Part shown: one piece after another, positions 1 through 11,671 of the stretch
Layout: each line of letters opens with the position of its first letter
Position numbering within the stretch: the stretch's first letter is position 1
Source of the DNA: Brachycybe producta
Taxonomy: Eukaryota; Arthropoda; Diplopoda; Playtdesmida; Andrognathidae
DNA length: 64,000 bases
Assembly (NCBI GenBank): GCA_036925085.1
Contig: JAUPFP010000005.1
Location: 7,332,498-7,396,497, forward strand
Reading direction: 5' to 3'
The notes under the pieces: model-generated
The model's input: only the letters and a program-made list of their open reading frames with translations
Database searches by the model: none
Told to the model about the DNA's origin: nothing
Position numbers and translations under genes: made by a program

Positions 1-164
1 CTCAACAGTCAACTATTTACATTTTATGTTTTAGCTAGATGAAAAACAAATTAGCAGGAACAAAAATTAAATTATTTAAAAAAAGGCTTAATATAGGACG
101 AATTCATAAAACTAGTAACGAGAGGAAATTGCAGAGGAATTACATAGGTGGGACGAGTAAAAAA

Positions 165-495
165 TTCTTTAAGATGTTTTATAAAAGGCTCATTTTCACA
201 CAGGATATTCTATCTTTCATGAGGAAGACTAGAACGGCAGCTGGATCATTTAGATATATTTTCATGTTGATATCTTTCAAAATAAACTTTTTAAAGATAG
301 AAATTCGAAAAAATATTGTCTGCCTTACATAAAAAGCTTGTAAAGCAACATGAAACTAACTGTGAAACTACCTTGTGTGGCTAACAGATTGAGCTACCCT
401 TCTAGTTTCTAAAACACATTCAAGTTTTTTCTTAATTTCGTTCTTGTAATACAGAATAAGCAGAGTTCGATCGGCGTTTATTTTTTTAAAAAACA
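165..495. repeat. Foldback repeat family A, copy
   Basis: Two arms in opposite orientation carry the motif CTTCTAGTTTCTAAAACAC (399-420 here) and its complement-like partner near 220-240, joined by an AT-rich centre with TTTCATGTTGATATCTTTCA. Many diverged copies occur in the window. Confidence 0.6.
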
Positions 496-3400
496 TCTTA
501 ATGATGACTTACTATTTCTGAAAGACTGAACTTATGAGTCTTATTCTGAAAGACAGCTAACTGTAAGATACTCGCAGCTAGAGCTACGAGTACAATCATG
601 AACTTTAGATTAGGCTATCTCACATTTAAAAATCATTAAGAATACAACCCAATCAGTCTTAGCTCCAGGCAAAAAAAAAACTAGCGCCGTCTTTAGTATA
701 ATCATACTAGTTATTTTGCACACTTATTTATGTGTCCCTGAGCTTTGCGCCCAAGGTATTAAATAAATCTGGCACTCAATTAGCATTACCATTCTAATTA
801 TTTTGTTCCATGATTTCCATACCCTGAGCTTTACTTCCCAGGTAGGTGCCTCACTCGCCTTGCTCTAGTTACTGTTCGGGACCCTGTGGAACAATGGGAA
901 TGAATGACATTTAGCACTTGAACATAGAAAAAATAATCCTGTTTTATTGAGCAGCCGTAAAAAAAAGGTTTTTCTATGTTTTAACCCTTCTCAATAGGTT
1001 CGACTTCGAAGTACCAAGTGTTCTTCTTGAATTTGGCGCGTTGCAGAAAAAAAAAACCATTTTTCAAAATTCAATAACTTTTTTATTTGTTTACCAATAT
1101 GTTCCAATATTTGTAAATATAAATTTTGGCATGTTGTTAACAACAATCTTACTATTTAATATTTATAGCTCTCATAGTTTCTGAGACATTCGTCTTCAAA
1201 CAAATGTTCGTTTTATCTGCGCCACCTGATGCAAGAATTTAATTAACTCGATTAATTGTATCAAGATGATTCATGGATAGAAAAAAAAGGAGAAAAAATA
1301 CCAACAAAAAAAATCTTACCTACCACAAAAAAAATCTATTGTCTTGAAATGAAGTGACAAAAAGAGGATCTGATAATAAAAGAAATACCAAGACATTTAC
1401 CGAATGAACAAGATATGAACCCTTATATTATAAAAACATACATTAGGCCTATATAAAGATAAAACAAACGAAAAAAACAGATTTGCCTCAAAGTCATTTT
1501 TGTATGCAAAAAAAAAATCAATTAACCTAATTAATTTCATAAAAACAGCGAAATGAGTTATAATTCAATTATAAATAGAAACTAAGAAACTTGATTGGTT
1601 ACATCCTGTATGTGTGTATGATTTTACTAATATTGCTACTTAGATTTAATCAGGATAACAAAAAAAAAGTTGATTGCACTATTAAGAGTAATAATATTTT
1701 TTAAAAAATTTTGAGGATGTTTTGACACTAAAGGTATAAGCAAATAAAAAATCTACGGGTAAATCGCCCTTGACTATATATATAGTAGACTCTTTACAGA
1801 CAATATAAAACTCAATGCAATGGTATAGTTTTGAATTTGGGCACCGATCGATGTTGGCGTTCACCCATCATCCCTCAGTTACCATGACAACCACTGAAGT
1901 TTCTCACTTAGGGGCAGAGAGAAGCTCAACAACCTTTTTTGGGCTCTTCCGGATCAGTTCCCAGTCTCTCTAACCTTAATTTAAACAATTCAAATAAAAA
2001 AAACCTAGGAATGATACTCCTGAGGCTCTCTCAAAAATCCACTCATATGCTAAATATTACCGAATCCTTTCCTCTGATTCTAAAAATACTTCATTATGAA
2101 AGTATTTAAATTCCCTGAAGTCATTAATCCAGAAATGTTAGACCCATATATTATTATTGTTGAGAAACTCCTTGAACTTATATTTTTTTTTATTAAGAAA
2201 TGACATTATAGTTCAAAGGTTTTTCAGATGTTTATTCTCTTTTAATTTTAAAAAAATTGCTATGATTAAGATGGCTGAATATATATTTATTTTGTTTTTG
2301 TTCCCTCGGATGGCGACAATGCAGTGACTAATGCTAAGCTTAACAGATGTTTTTTTTGGGAATAATTTGGACTTAAAAACGTCAAGCCAACGTTTTTAGA
2401 AAGAACATTAGGGAAAAAAATTCAAATCGTTTTCAAAACTAGAATGGTAGAAGATTATGCTAAAAGTTTTTTTTATTGCAATTATATTAAAAATAAACCT
2501 TTAATAGCAGTTGGAAAATGACCCGTTTCCATTAACATTTCATGAAAATTTTTGCCTTTTTTTCAAAATGTCATAAAAAGTTTATTTTTAAAGATATCAT
2601 CGTGAAAGAAAAAAAACCTTTTAGTATTATGACCAACTATTCTAGTTTCTAAAACACTTTGCATTTTTTCGTAATGTTTGTCCTGAAAAACGTTTGCATG
2701 AAAAATATAAATTTTATCAAAACCATGAATGGGGGAAAGAACCATCTATAGAACATATCGCCACTGCAGTGGTGTCATTCAGGGAGACAAAAACAAAATA
2801 AATATCTATTCAACCACCTTAAGTTTTGAAAAAAATTGAGCTCATGTTGTATTTTTTTGTACAAAGATTTATTTTGCGGTGTTACAAAATAAATTTCACG
2901 TTGTAGGACTATATTAAATTTGTTTCTTTACTTGTAATTGATTTTTTCTTTTTCTGAACTGAGTGATGATGAATGATCAAAATTTCTGATTTTTTTTTCT
3001 TCATTTTTTTCATAAAAAATGAAACTATTTTCAGTATACATGAAAGTCAGACTTTATACTTTATATTAAGGTTAGAGGTAAGATGATGATGAGAGTGTCA
3101 GTTGTCATCAAAACTTCAAGCATCAGAAAATCAATTGATAACAAGCTTGGCTGCTCGTCACATACTGGAAAGGCAAAATGGGGTTGGAATGTGTGTCTCT
3201 CTATGAAGAAGAAAAAAAAAAAAAATATACATGTATATTGTGCTTGAATGTGGGCTGTGTATTTGAAATTCATAAGTTACTTTGCAAGCAGCCAATTGTA
3301 GCCCTATGGCATAGAGACAACAGTTCTAATGCATCATACGCAAAATGCATTGTCAAAAACAGAAAATATATTTTAAAAAATCCCAACATGCCCATAGGCG

Positions 3401-4069
3401 GCTTATATCAGTTGATAAGAAGCATTGTCAGAAAAATTTATGAATTCCATAAAATGATATAATTCTCATGCACCAAATCTCTTCTAAGAGAATTTCATTG
3501 TTGACTGACTAACCGTTGTAACAAGTGACCAAAATAGGAATCTGTTCGTGCATAAGGCACTGTAATTTTATTAGAGTAGCCACAACTTAATAATCTGCAA
3601 AATTTACTTAAAAGTTGGTTCAGGACAAACATTTTCTATCATTCATTTAAAAACGTTAAGGCTAAATTTTAATAGTCTTAAGCATTATTTCCACTCACAC
3701 TCATGTAAACAAACTCACGAGTCTGAACAGAAATAAATCTTTACAAGAAAACAGCCCTACGTTGGACATAAATGTATCAGTGTATGCATGCGTATGTCTG
3801 CGTATACATACTGTATGTCTGTACGTTTTAACACAATCTTGTGTCTTTGAAACAAATGTTTGCCTGGACATAAATGTGTATGGCTGTGCATCTTACGGTG
3901 CAGATGCAGAGTTAATAAAATTTTAGGCATTATGCAAAACGCTTAAACAAAAAACGAAAACTAAAAAAATGCCTTCTGAGGCTTTTGTGTATAATGACTT
4001 GTTGTTGTTATTGACAGTCTGTTCATTTCCTAAAATGTTATTAATTAAGTTAATAATTTTAAAATCTAC

Positions 4070-4435
4070 CTAGGCAGCAAGCCAACAAGGAACCAATGTA
4101 ATGCCAACTGTTGGTGTTTATATACATGTTGGCGTAAAGATCCGGCCAACAATGTGTTTGGATGTTAGTCCCACTACTGGCTGTACTCGATGGCCCAATA
4201 ATAGCTAAGCCTGTCATCAGCGACTGATAGTATGATATTTAGGCCAACATTAAGTGGACCATTGTTGGGCTATATATATTTTTGCAGCATTGTGTCAACA
4301 TTAAATGGGCCAAGTGCTGAGCCAAAAGATTGTTGCCAACTGCCAACATCTTGCCTACATAAATTCGTACAGTGGGCCAACATATTGTGCTACTTGAGCA
4401 ATACCGAATTAGAGATGATGCACCTCCTTGACTAA
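4070..4435. repeat. Palindrome-rich element built on GCCAACA / TGTTGGC
   Basis: The motif GGCCAACA or its complement TGTTGGC recurs many times in both orientations across about 365 bases, suggesting a foldback DNA element. Short open frames on both strands here are a by-product of the symmetry. Confidence 0.5.
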
Positions 4436-4976
4436 GTAACACATAGAATGGTCTTATTTTAGAAATTACGCACGTGTGTGATTGTGACTGTCAGACTGTG
4501 TAGTAGGTAATACATGATAATGTATGTGTGCCATGGTTACCTTATACTAAAACTCATAGAGAAGACAGACCCTGTGGGTTTTAGGTATAAAGTAACTATA
4601 GTACAAGTAATGGTATTTTCTATAGGTGTTCTAAGTAGCATAACCCTACACATTTCAACTTTGATGTGAGAACACAAATCCCTATAGAAAAATGTATTTC
4701 CTCTGTCGATGAAACACCTACTTACATTCGTATTTGCAGTCCCACATTTCAAATAAGCTTATCAATTGAATGAATAAAATATGATCATTGTGGATGCTAA
4801 AAAAACTCAATGCATTTTTTTTTCTCCAAGTGCTTCACAAATTGCTTTTTGAAAGCTAAAATTGGAAGAGACCTTTAGTTTGTGAGGAGACTGAAAAAGA
4901 GAGAAACATTGCTCATTAAATTTAATCAATACAGGATAAATTAAAAGCTTCCCAGATCACATCTGATGATGCAAAG

Positions 4977-5225
4977 CGAAAGAGAGATAGAGAGTGAGAG
5001 AGAGACACAGAGAGAGAGAGAGAGCGAGAGAGAGCGAGAGAGAGAGAGAGAGAGAGCGAGAGACAGAGAGAGAGAGAGCGAGAGACAGAGAGAGCGAGAG
5101 ACACACACACACACAGAGAAAAAGAGAGAGAGAGAGCGAGAGAGAGAGAGAGAGAGACAGAGAGAGCGAGAGACACAGAGAGAGAGCGAGAGAGAGAGCG
5201 AGAGAGAGAGAGCGAGAGAGAGACA
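4977..5225. repeat. Compound (GA)n microsatellite
   Basis: About 250 bases of (AGAG)n interrupted by GCGAG, ACAG and (AC)5 units. Purine-only over long runs on the plus strand. Ser/Leu and Arg/Glu open frames here are artefacts. Confidence 0.95.
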
Positions 5226-5639
5226 GCGATATTGTCATATGACTGCTATTGACTGGTCTACAACATACTATGCAAGTCATAAAACAATAGCTCACAAGCA
5301 GTGACATCATAAGAAATGATTATCACAATTTTATGACTTTTTCTTTTAATGAATTTTTCAAATTTTTAGACTTTCTTGTTAAGTTCTATTTTACAGGACT
5401 CTAAATGTCATCCTATACATCTAATACTAAGAATGACTTTTTAGCCTCCTTATTTACAAACTAAAATGTGAAATCAATTTTAGATAACATATTTTAAAAA
5501 AACTTAAACTGTATTATAAACTTATAAAATTAAAATTATGCTATTATGCTTAAAAATGTTTTTAAACTGATACGAAATATGTTGAATAGGGAAAAGATAC
5601 TGCGATCGCTCCCATTTCGTGTAAAACGGTCTCCACTGT

Positions 5640-5830
5640 ATTATAAATAGGGCTCGAATTTCGAGCCAATTGTGAAGTAATAACACCATTTAGATCAACT
5701 AACAATTATGATTTCTTCAATCTAGTTGACAATTGATAGTAACGAGTCATCTAGCCTCTAACCAGCCATTACAGTTGCTCTAATGATGATGATTACTTCA
5801 CAATTGTCATCTGGGCCACAAATAATAAAC
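5640..5830. repeat. MITE family G, copy 1
   Basis: CAATTGTGAAGTAAT near 5669 and ATTACTTCACAATTG near 5793 are inverted ends. The inside has TAGCCTCTAACCAGCC and GTTGCTCTAATGATGATGA. The second copy is at 40435-40640. Confidence 0.55.
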
Positions 5831-5941
5831 TTAAACATTTTTTTTATGTTTCATAAAAATCCAAGCCCTAGTTATAAATTATATTTGACAAAAATAATGT
5901 TATTATTTTAAACGAATTCATTTTATGTTTTTCTATTGTAG

Positions 5942-8900
5942 AAAGTTCTACCATGTGGAGCATTGGTTTTGCGTTAACTCTAATAACAACAACAATATTA
6001 ACGTCCACATTAATAGAAACATCAAAGGTGACGTCTCCAAATTCGAATGGTTTAATAGAGTTGAAACACCAAAAAGGATTATCACAATCAGTGAATCACT
6101 CGGGACTACTGAACTACCACCAAAATTTTCAACAACAACGACAACAAAAACGCCTTTGGAATTCATCAGAGACCATCATCCTCAAATCGAATCTAAAAGA
6201 AGACATAGAAACATCTAATCACGAGTCCAATTACTCAACTGATGTTGTGGTACATCCGGTGACGACGAAGACGCCGACAGCAACGACGAAAAAACAACAC
6301 CAAGAAAAACTTCACGGTCGATCCGAACAACAGCAACAAGAAGAAGAAGAAGAAGAACCTTTAAAGAAAAATCAACAGTTAAAAAAATCTAAACATTCAT
6401 CCGAGGAAGTTGAAATAGCTACCACCACAGTTGGAAGTCTTCCTTTGGTCAACGACAAAAATGGACCTAAAAGGAAACGACAAAGTAATAAAAAAGATTA
6501 TGACTCTGTACCAAACACGAAAAACATCGTCGAAGTTGGAAATAATGAAAATACAACAGTTGAAGCAAAAGAAGAAGAGAAAGAAGCAACCAATGTCACA
6601 TTTGTTGCAAATGGAAAGGAAAGTAAAGTAGGAGGTGGTGGTGGTGGTGGTGGTAGTAGTAGTAGTACTGGTGGTGGTAGGTAGTTTGTGAAATATTAAT
6701 AAATCTAATTCAAAAACCATCCCAACTTAATAATAGAATAACATTGTTGTTGTTGTTGTTGTTATTATTGGAAGGTATTTCGGATAAGAAAATAGTCATC
6801 ATTGTGGTTTGTGTCTCTATTGGATTGGTTGTATGCCTTCTAAGTGCAGCACTCTTAATCAAGTAAGCGCTCTATGGAAGAAACAAAAGGTTTACTCAAA
6901 CAGAAAGTCTCTTCTCTTTCTCCTACGATTATCAAGTTTTTTTCCACCTGAAAATCCAATTTAACACATTTTTTTTTATAAATTTTCAGAAGGAATTTTA
7001 TGCTTAAGTTGTTTTATGAACAGATGATTTTCGAACTATGGTTATTTTGTCTTTCAGAAGAATAACACTAAAAAGAAATTGAAAGTGTGTTAGAAACTTG
7101 AATGGTAGCCGAATCATTTAACAGCATTTTTAGACATAAAATATTTATTACAAAAATATCGTCTGCTTAAAGTTATGGCATTTTCAAACTCACATAAAAC
7201 TTTTAAAGATGTGAACTACTCTTCTAGTTTCCAAAACGCTTTTAAAGTTTGGTGCTGAAAGACAAAATTACCAGAGAGTTCAGAGTTCAAAGATTTTTTT
7301 TTTGTTCATTGCAAAGTGCCAATTTTCTGAACACAATTTAAAATATGTTTGTATATTTTCAAAAATATCATTTTTAAATTAAGTTTATTTTAATATATTG
7401 TGAAATTTCCAATTAAAATTAAATAAAAAAATTATTTTAATATGGTTTTAACATGTGTTATAGAAACCAAAAGGGTTGTTTAATCACTTAAGAGTAATTT
7501 CATGTTGATATCTTTTAAAATAAGCTTTTTTAAATTGAAATTAAATTTCACAATATTTTGAAGGAAAAAAATATTTGAAATTTGACGTCTTTTTTGACCA
7601 ATTTGAAATGAAAATAAAACTAAAATCACTAATTTCAAATTGGTTTACTAACTTTTAAAAATATTAAACTAGTTTTAGAAAAGCGTCCTACTTCAATCAA
7701 CAAATAAAACACTTGAAATTGCAAGAACCATTTTAAAATGTAAAGCAAAAAATTCCTTTTTACTGTTTTTGTCAAATGTTACTCTCGGCATGAACTGAGG
7801 TCCAATTTGAGACCTATTTCCAGTCCATCAATTTCGACCAAAATCAGTAATTTGCCTTTGTATGTCGAAATTTAGCAGATTTTATTGGGGCAAAGACAGA
7901 GACGGTAACGGTGGCTACGAAGATGTTTTACAAAAGGACACACCAGATGGCAACAGCCCAATGGAAGAAGAACAAGCTACTTCAATAAATAATAAGGTGC
8001 CCATCATAATGACAATTTTCATCTTCAAAATTGATCATTTACAGTCTAGACAAAAATACTGAAAAGTACAAAAAATACTTTTAAATGATAATTTTTTATT
8101 TAACTTGTCATAAAAAGTACAAAAAGATTGTCTATTGTTTAAAATTGAATATCTTTCAGAACAATAAAAGCTACACAGTTGAAACTTAACATGGTTTTAA
8201 TAACATAGCAAAATGTTAACGTACAAAAAAACAAAATAAATTAGTTTATAATTAAAAAAAGTTATTGAATTTATTATTAAACAAGATTTAGAAAAATTGT
8301 TTACCTCAGGAAAAAATAACAATTTTCATCACAATTGTCATTTTTTTTCTCCTGATGTAAAAATTACCGGTAATATAATTAAAAAAAAAAAACAATTAAA
8401 ATTACAATTTTAAATTGTCATTTTTTTCCTTTGAGGTAAATAATTTTTCAATGTTTTTTAAAAAAAAATTATTAACTTTTTAAAAAATTCAATAACTTTT
8501 TTTTAAAATTCATTAACTTTTTTAATTCTCCACAAATTTTACAACTTTGTGTACACCTATATTTTGACGTGCTGCTAATAATTAGCTGAAGTTTTAAATG
8601 TTTTAACATTTAGAATTTCTGAGAAATTTAATTTTAAACATTCTAGCTGCACCAGACTACACTTTTTTTTTATTATGTCCGGAAACAAAAGTCTATTTCT
8701 TTATGACGATTCTTTAAAAGAATTTCCGGATGAGCTTCATTTTGCCATTTCCTTCTCAAATAGGATGCCATAAAAAACCTCTTATATGAGCAGGTCATGG
8801 CGCAAACAAGACGATTGTACGTAAATACTCATTCTTTATGTGTATTCAATTTAATCTTATTGTGGAAGCAAGTATGTGGATTTGATGAGCACTTTCTTTC

Positions 8901-11671
8901 TTGAGAAAATGTATGTGTATATTTCCGGACACGTTTTCTTGACAGACAGACGCGTTTCACCCATATGTTGTTTCCGGACGCCACTTTACTGTTTTCGTTA
9001 CAGATAACAGCTTTTTCTTCCCTTTAGTTTTCGAACACAGCCATTATATAACTTAGAAAAAATGTTCTGTCTTTGAATTCTACAGGACACTGACACCAGA
9101 GGACAAATCAATATGTTTGCCCAAATTGATGAAATCGACGAAGGAGACAGCTGTCCATCATCTCCCGTAGGTAAAAATCATAGGCGATTATCAAAAACAA
9201 AAGATGGACCAGTTGAAAATGGTGAAACAAAGCCATTACTCACGTATTCGGTTGCGACACCATCTTCGAACATGGACATGGATAGTGACAGCAAATTGAG
9301 TGAAATCGATCTGACCGTCAATGGAAATTCAAGTGTAGAGAACTTGAAGGTGAGAGTCGTCCAACCAACTTAAATTGAGTTAAGGTGACTCAAAGTGACT
9401 TCTTCAAAAGTGATTTCTTCGTGTAGAAAAAAAAAAGACAAAGTTTGTTATAAACTAGAAACATTTTTGCTAAAAGTATCTTTAATAATTGATATTTTTC
9501 AAACTCAATATTTCATCACAATTTGAAAAAGCCAACATTTTAAACTTTTCACTTTTTTAAAGAATAAACTAGTGAAAAACGTCAAATTTTGCCTTTTTTC
9601 AAATTCTGATGAAATATTTATTTTTTTAATTATACCAATATGCATAATTCTAGTTTCTAAGAAACTTGATTTTAAAAAAGTGGTTAAAATTTTTAGGTGC
9701 GTCATGCTAATATGTAAACATTTCCCCCTCAAAAAAACTCAAAGTTAGTTAGAAACTAGAATAGTCCACGGTTATGTTAATGTATATTCATAATATTCTT
9801 GGAAGTGAACTTTTATGATAATTTCTAAATAACTAAAAATAAAATTTTCTGTGGATAATTTAATTGACCATATTTTCTTTAAAGTAACATAAAAAGTTTA
9901 TTTTAAAAGAAATCGTCACAAAACTACCATAATTGAATAAATTTGTAAACTCTTCTAGTTTTTTTTTTCTGAAGTTGCATTAAAAACCTAAAGGTTGTAT
10001 TCTTAATAATGGCTAAGTCAAAGTTAGTACTAAATTCTTGGACTTTTAATAGGAAGTTTCATGCAAAAGTTGATGAGTTGCTTTGACTTAGCAATCATTA
10101 AGAATATGACCCTCAGTACCTAGAGGTTTAGGGTGCTTCGAGATGAGCAATTGCTCAGCTCAGTTAGGCAAGCGTCTAGCTTAGAAATGGCTCACCTCCA
10201 ATTTCATATTTTGAATAAAATCAGAGGAAATGTCTATATTCGTACCTAGCATGAGTTTTGATAATTAAATTTAGCCCATGCTAATGCCTCTTTTAGCATA
10301 TGCTAATTCCTTTAAGAATATGAAAGTTCATAAATTTAGCACTGTCTTTGACTTAGCAGTCATTAACTTTTACTTATGTTTAAAAATGTCATGACTGATC
10401 GGTTGGTGACAACGGAAAAATAAGTTAAAATTCGAATATAGTTATTTTGCAAGAACCCAATTGGAATGATCGCTTGGTTTTACAGCGTTTCCGGTTTTCA
10501 GTGTTATTTATGTAAAATAATTCAAATTGAGGGCTCTATTATGGGGTTTGCTCACCGCATTTAAAGTTCTAAATCAGGCCACTCTAGTGGCCCCGATGAA
10601 AATTCATTTTACCTTCTATATTGACCTGATAGGGGATTAGAACCTTAATCTAAAATTGCTGTTGAATTGTGTTACATTTTAAATCTAACAAATGTAAACC
10701 AGCATTTTTTTTTGTTGTTATTTGAAATTTCTTTTTTTTTTTAAATAAATACCAAGGTTGGAGCAGAAGACGAGAAGATTTTGGACACTGCAAGCACTCC
10801 ATCAATAACGGAAGTGCAAGTTGAAGTCGGTTTAATGTTGTCTCCCATCCGCAATAAGGAAGTGGAGAGAATTTACTGTCGAACTGGTCTCTCGCAATCC
10901 GATTACAGCATATCTTCATTCACATCAGTGAATCCATCGTACTGTTATGGAAACCAAGTGGCTTACATGAGTGGCTATTACGGATATCCTTGCAAAGAGA
11001 TACCAAGTCCAAATTATTGTTATACAGACAATGATGCCACACTATTGCTACCACCACCCATTTGTTCGGACTATGCCTTTCCTTCGCAAGAATCCGATCT
11101 TGACATCAGTGTACGAGCCACCAAAGACAGCGGAAGTGATGAAGTGACCATGAATGGAACCACAAGTGACAGCATGTTGGCTCCAACCACAGGTCCATCC
11201 TCTTTGATAATAGACAATGAATCAGAGTTTAGTTTAGGTGTCAATGTGGATGACAATGATGTGGCCAATTGTAGAGAATGCGAAGATGAAGATGAAGATG
11301 AAGAATTTAATAATAATGATGGTGATGATAATGGTGGTGGTGGTGGTGATGGTGATGATGATCCTGAAAAAGTGCAAGAAATTGAAAAAACCATTGATGG
11401 TATTATTATTATTGATGATGTAATTCAACCTGTTGAGACTGATAGTGTCCAGTCATCAGTTCCACATTTCCATGATAAAGATGATGATAACGCAGATGGG
11501 CAGTGTCCAGAGGTGGCCACCACTCAAGTAGATTCTGAAACAAAAAAATCAGTGTCAGATGATAGTAATGGAACAATTGTATCAAGTGTCGCTAAAGACA
11601 AAAACAGCACAGAAGTGACTTAATTAAAACTGATTATGTCCATTCATTTTTAATTGTCCAGTATGAATAAA
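5942..11671 (+). CDS. Five-exon gene for an unrecognised type I single-pass membrane protein (686 aa)
   Basis: Coding exons are 5953-6676, 6775-6862, 7879-7996, 9086-9349 and 10757-11623. All introns are GT-AG and phases match across every junction, giving 686 codons plus stop. I see a signal peptide (residues 1-24), a polar ectodomain with five N-X-S/T sequons (N48, N70, N93, N200, N214), a KRKR cluster (173-176) that could be a furin-type site, a Gly/Ser run before the membrane (227-241), and one hydrophobic helix at about 248-270. The cytoplasmic tail (271-686) is long, acidic and rich in Ser, Thr and Tyr. A polypyrimidine-AG acceptor ends at 5941, so an upstream 5' UTR or coding exon exists that I cannot place. 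The start at 5953 is chosen for the signal peptide and the ACC-ATG context. I recognise no known family. A cell-surface receptor or adhesion-like protein is inference only. The introns hold AT-rich DNA and foldback repeats. Confidence 0.82.
5953..6676 (+). CDS. Membrane protein exon 1: signal peptide and ectodomain
   Basis: Encodes residues 1-241 and the first base of codon 242. The start reads MWSIGFALTLITTTILTSTL, a plausible signal peptide. After it come Gln-rich and Glu-rich runs (residues 58-66, 126-135), the KRKR cluster at 173-176, and an eight-Gly/four-Ser run near the end. The donor after 6676 is gtaggt. An alternative GT four bases later would put the next exon into a stop, so 6676 is preferred. 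The trinucleotide-like runs (GAA, GGT, AGT) suggest slippage-driven length change. Confidence 0.8.
6775..6862 (+). CDS. Membrane protein exon 2: transmembrane helix
   Basis: A short exon between an ag acceptor (6773-6774) and a gtaagc donor. With the phase-1 join it reads GISDKK and then about 23 uninterrupted hydrophobic residues (from IVIIVVCVSIG to SAALLI), followed by Lys. This is a classic single-pass stop-transfer segment with basic residues on both sides. It is preceded by a (TTG)n tract that may serve as polypyrimidine-like sequence. Confidence 0.85.
6990..7320. repeat. Foldback repeat family A, copy in intron 2 of the membrane protein gene
   Basis: The left arm (GTCTTTCAGAAGAATAACAC, then GTGTTAGAAACTTGAATGG) and right arm (CTCTTCTAGTTTCCAAAACG, then CTGAAAGACAAAATT) are inverted complements around an AT-rich centre. 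Confidence 0.65.
7879..7996 (+). CDS. Membrane protein exon 3: juxtamembrane tail
   Basis: Starts after a cag acceptor (7876-7878) and ends at a gtgccc donor, with phases that fit exons 2 and 4. It reads K-FYWGKDRDGNGGYEDVL and then an acidic stretch ending SINNK. It has no recognised motif. The Tyr in GGYEDVL could be a phosphotyrosine or sorting-type site, which is inference. Confidence 0.78.
9086..9349 (+). CDS. Membrane protein exon 4: acidic cytoplasmic segment
   Basis: An 88-codon phase-0 exon from a tacag acceptor to a gtgaga donor. It begins DTDTRGQINMFAQIDEIDEG and continues as a hydrophilic Ser/Asp-rich segment (for example DMDSDSKLSEIDLTVNG) with no globular signature. Confidence 0.8.
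9990..10122. repeat. Short MITE family B, copy in the membrane protein gene
   Basis: About 130 bp with terminal inverted repeats TATTCTTAATRATKGCTAAG and its complement at the right end. The core reads GGAAGTTTCATGCAAAAGTT. Copies also lie at 57945-58075 and 63540-63668. Confidence 0.65.
10757..11623 (+). CDS. Membrane protein exon 5: C-terminal tail and stop
   Basis: A 288-codon terminal exon beginning VGAEDEKILDTASTPSITEV. Its first third is Tyr/Cys-rich (SYCYGNQVAYMSGYYGYP, then PNYCYTDNDATLLLPPP) and looks the most conserved by composition. The rest is acidic low complexity (ECEDEDEDEE and an Asn/Asp/Gly run). The stop is at 11621-11623. A polyadenylation hexamer AATAAA lies about 45 bases downstream at 11666-11671. 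Confidence 0.85.
   Translation, partial: VGAEDEKILDTASTPSITEVQVEVGLMLSPIRNKEVERIYCRTGLSQSDYSISSFTSVNPSYCYGNQVAYMSGYYGYPCKEIPSPNYCYTDNDATLLLPPPICSDYAFPSQESDLDISVRATKDSGSDEVTMNGTTSDSMLAPTTGPSSLIIDNESEFSLGVNVDDNDVANCRECEDEDEDEEFNNNDGDDNGGGGGDGDDDPEKVQEIEKTIDGIIIIDDVIQPVETDSVQSSVPHFHDKDDDNADGQCPEVATTQVDSETKKSVSDDSNGTIVSSVAKDKNSTEVT
11666..11671 (+). terminator. Candidate polyadenylation signal of the membrane protein gene
   Basis: AATAAA lies 43 bases after the stop codon and runs into an A-tract, the expected arrangement for a short 3' UTR. Further AATAAA-like strings downstream cannot be excluded as the site used. Confidence 0.45.

Larger units (their letters stand above)
1..5941. other. Region upstream of the membrane protein gene: no gene recognised
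   Basis: AT-rich non-coding DNA. It holds family A foldback copies (165-495 and about 2340-2760), the GCCAACA element, the (GA)n array and family G. It must contain or precede the 5' non-coding exon implied by the acceptor at 5941, but I could not identify a promoter. Confidence 0.6.

Noticed and set aside
39-332. 97-codon Lys/Phe-rich frame at the window start
   Set aside because: It overlaps a family A foldback copy and is AT-driven composition only.
4922-5310. Overlapping open frames rich in Ser/Leu or Arg/Glu on both strands
   Set aside because: They are translations of the (GA)n microsatellite and have no non-repetitive coding sequence.
5925-6218. Alternative frame overlapping membrane protein exon 1
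   Set aside because: It lacks the signal peptide and does not join the downstream exons in phase; the frame from 5953 does.
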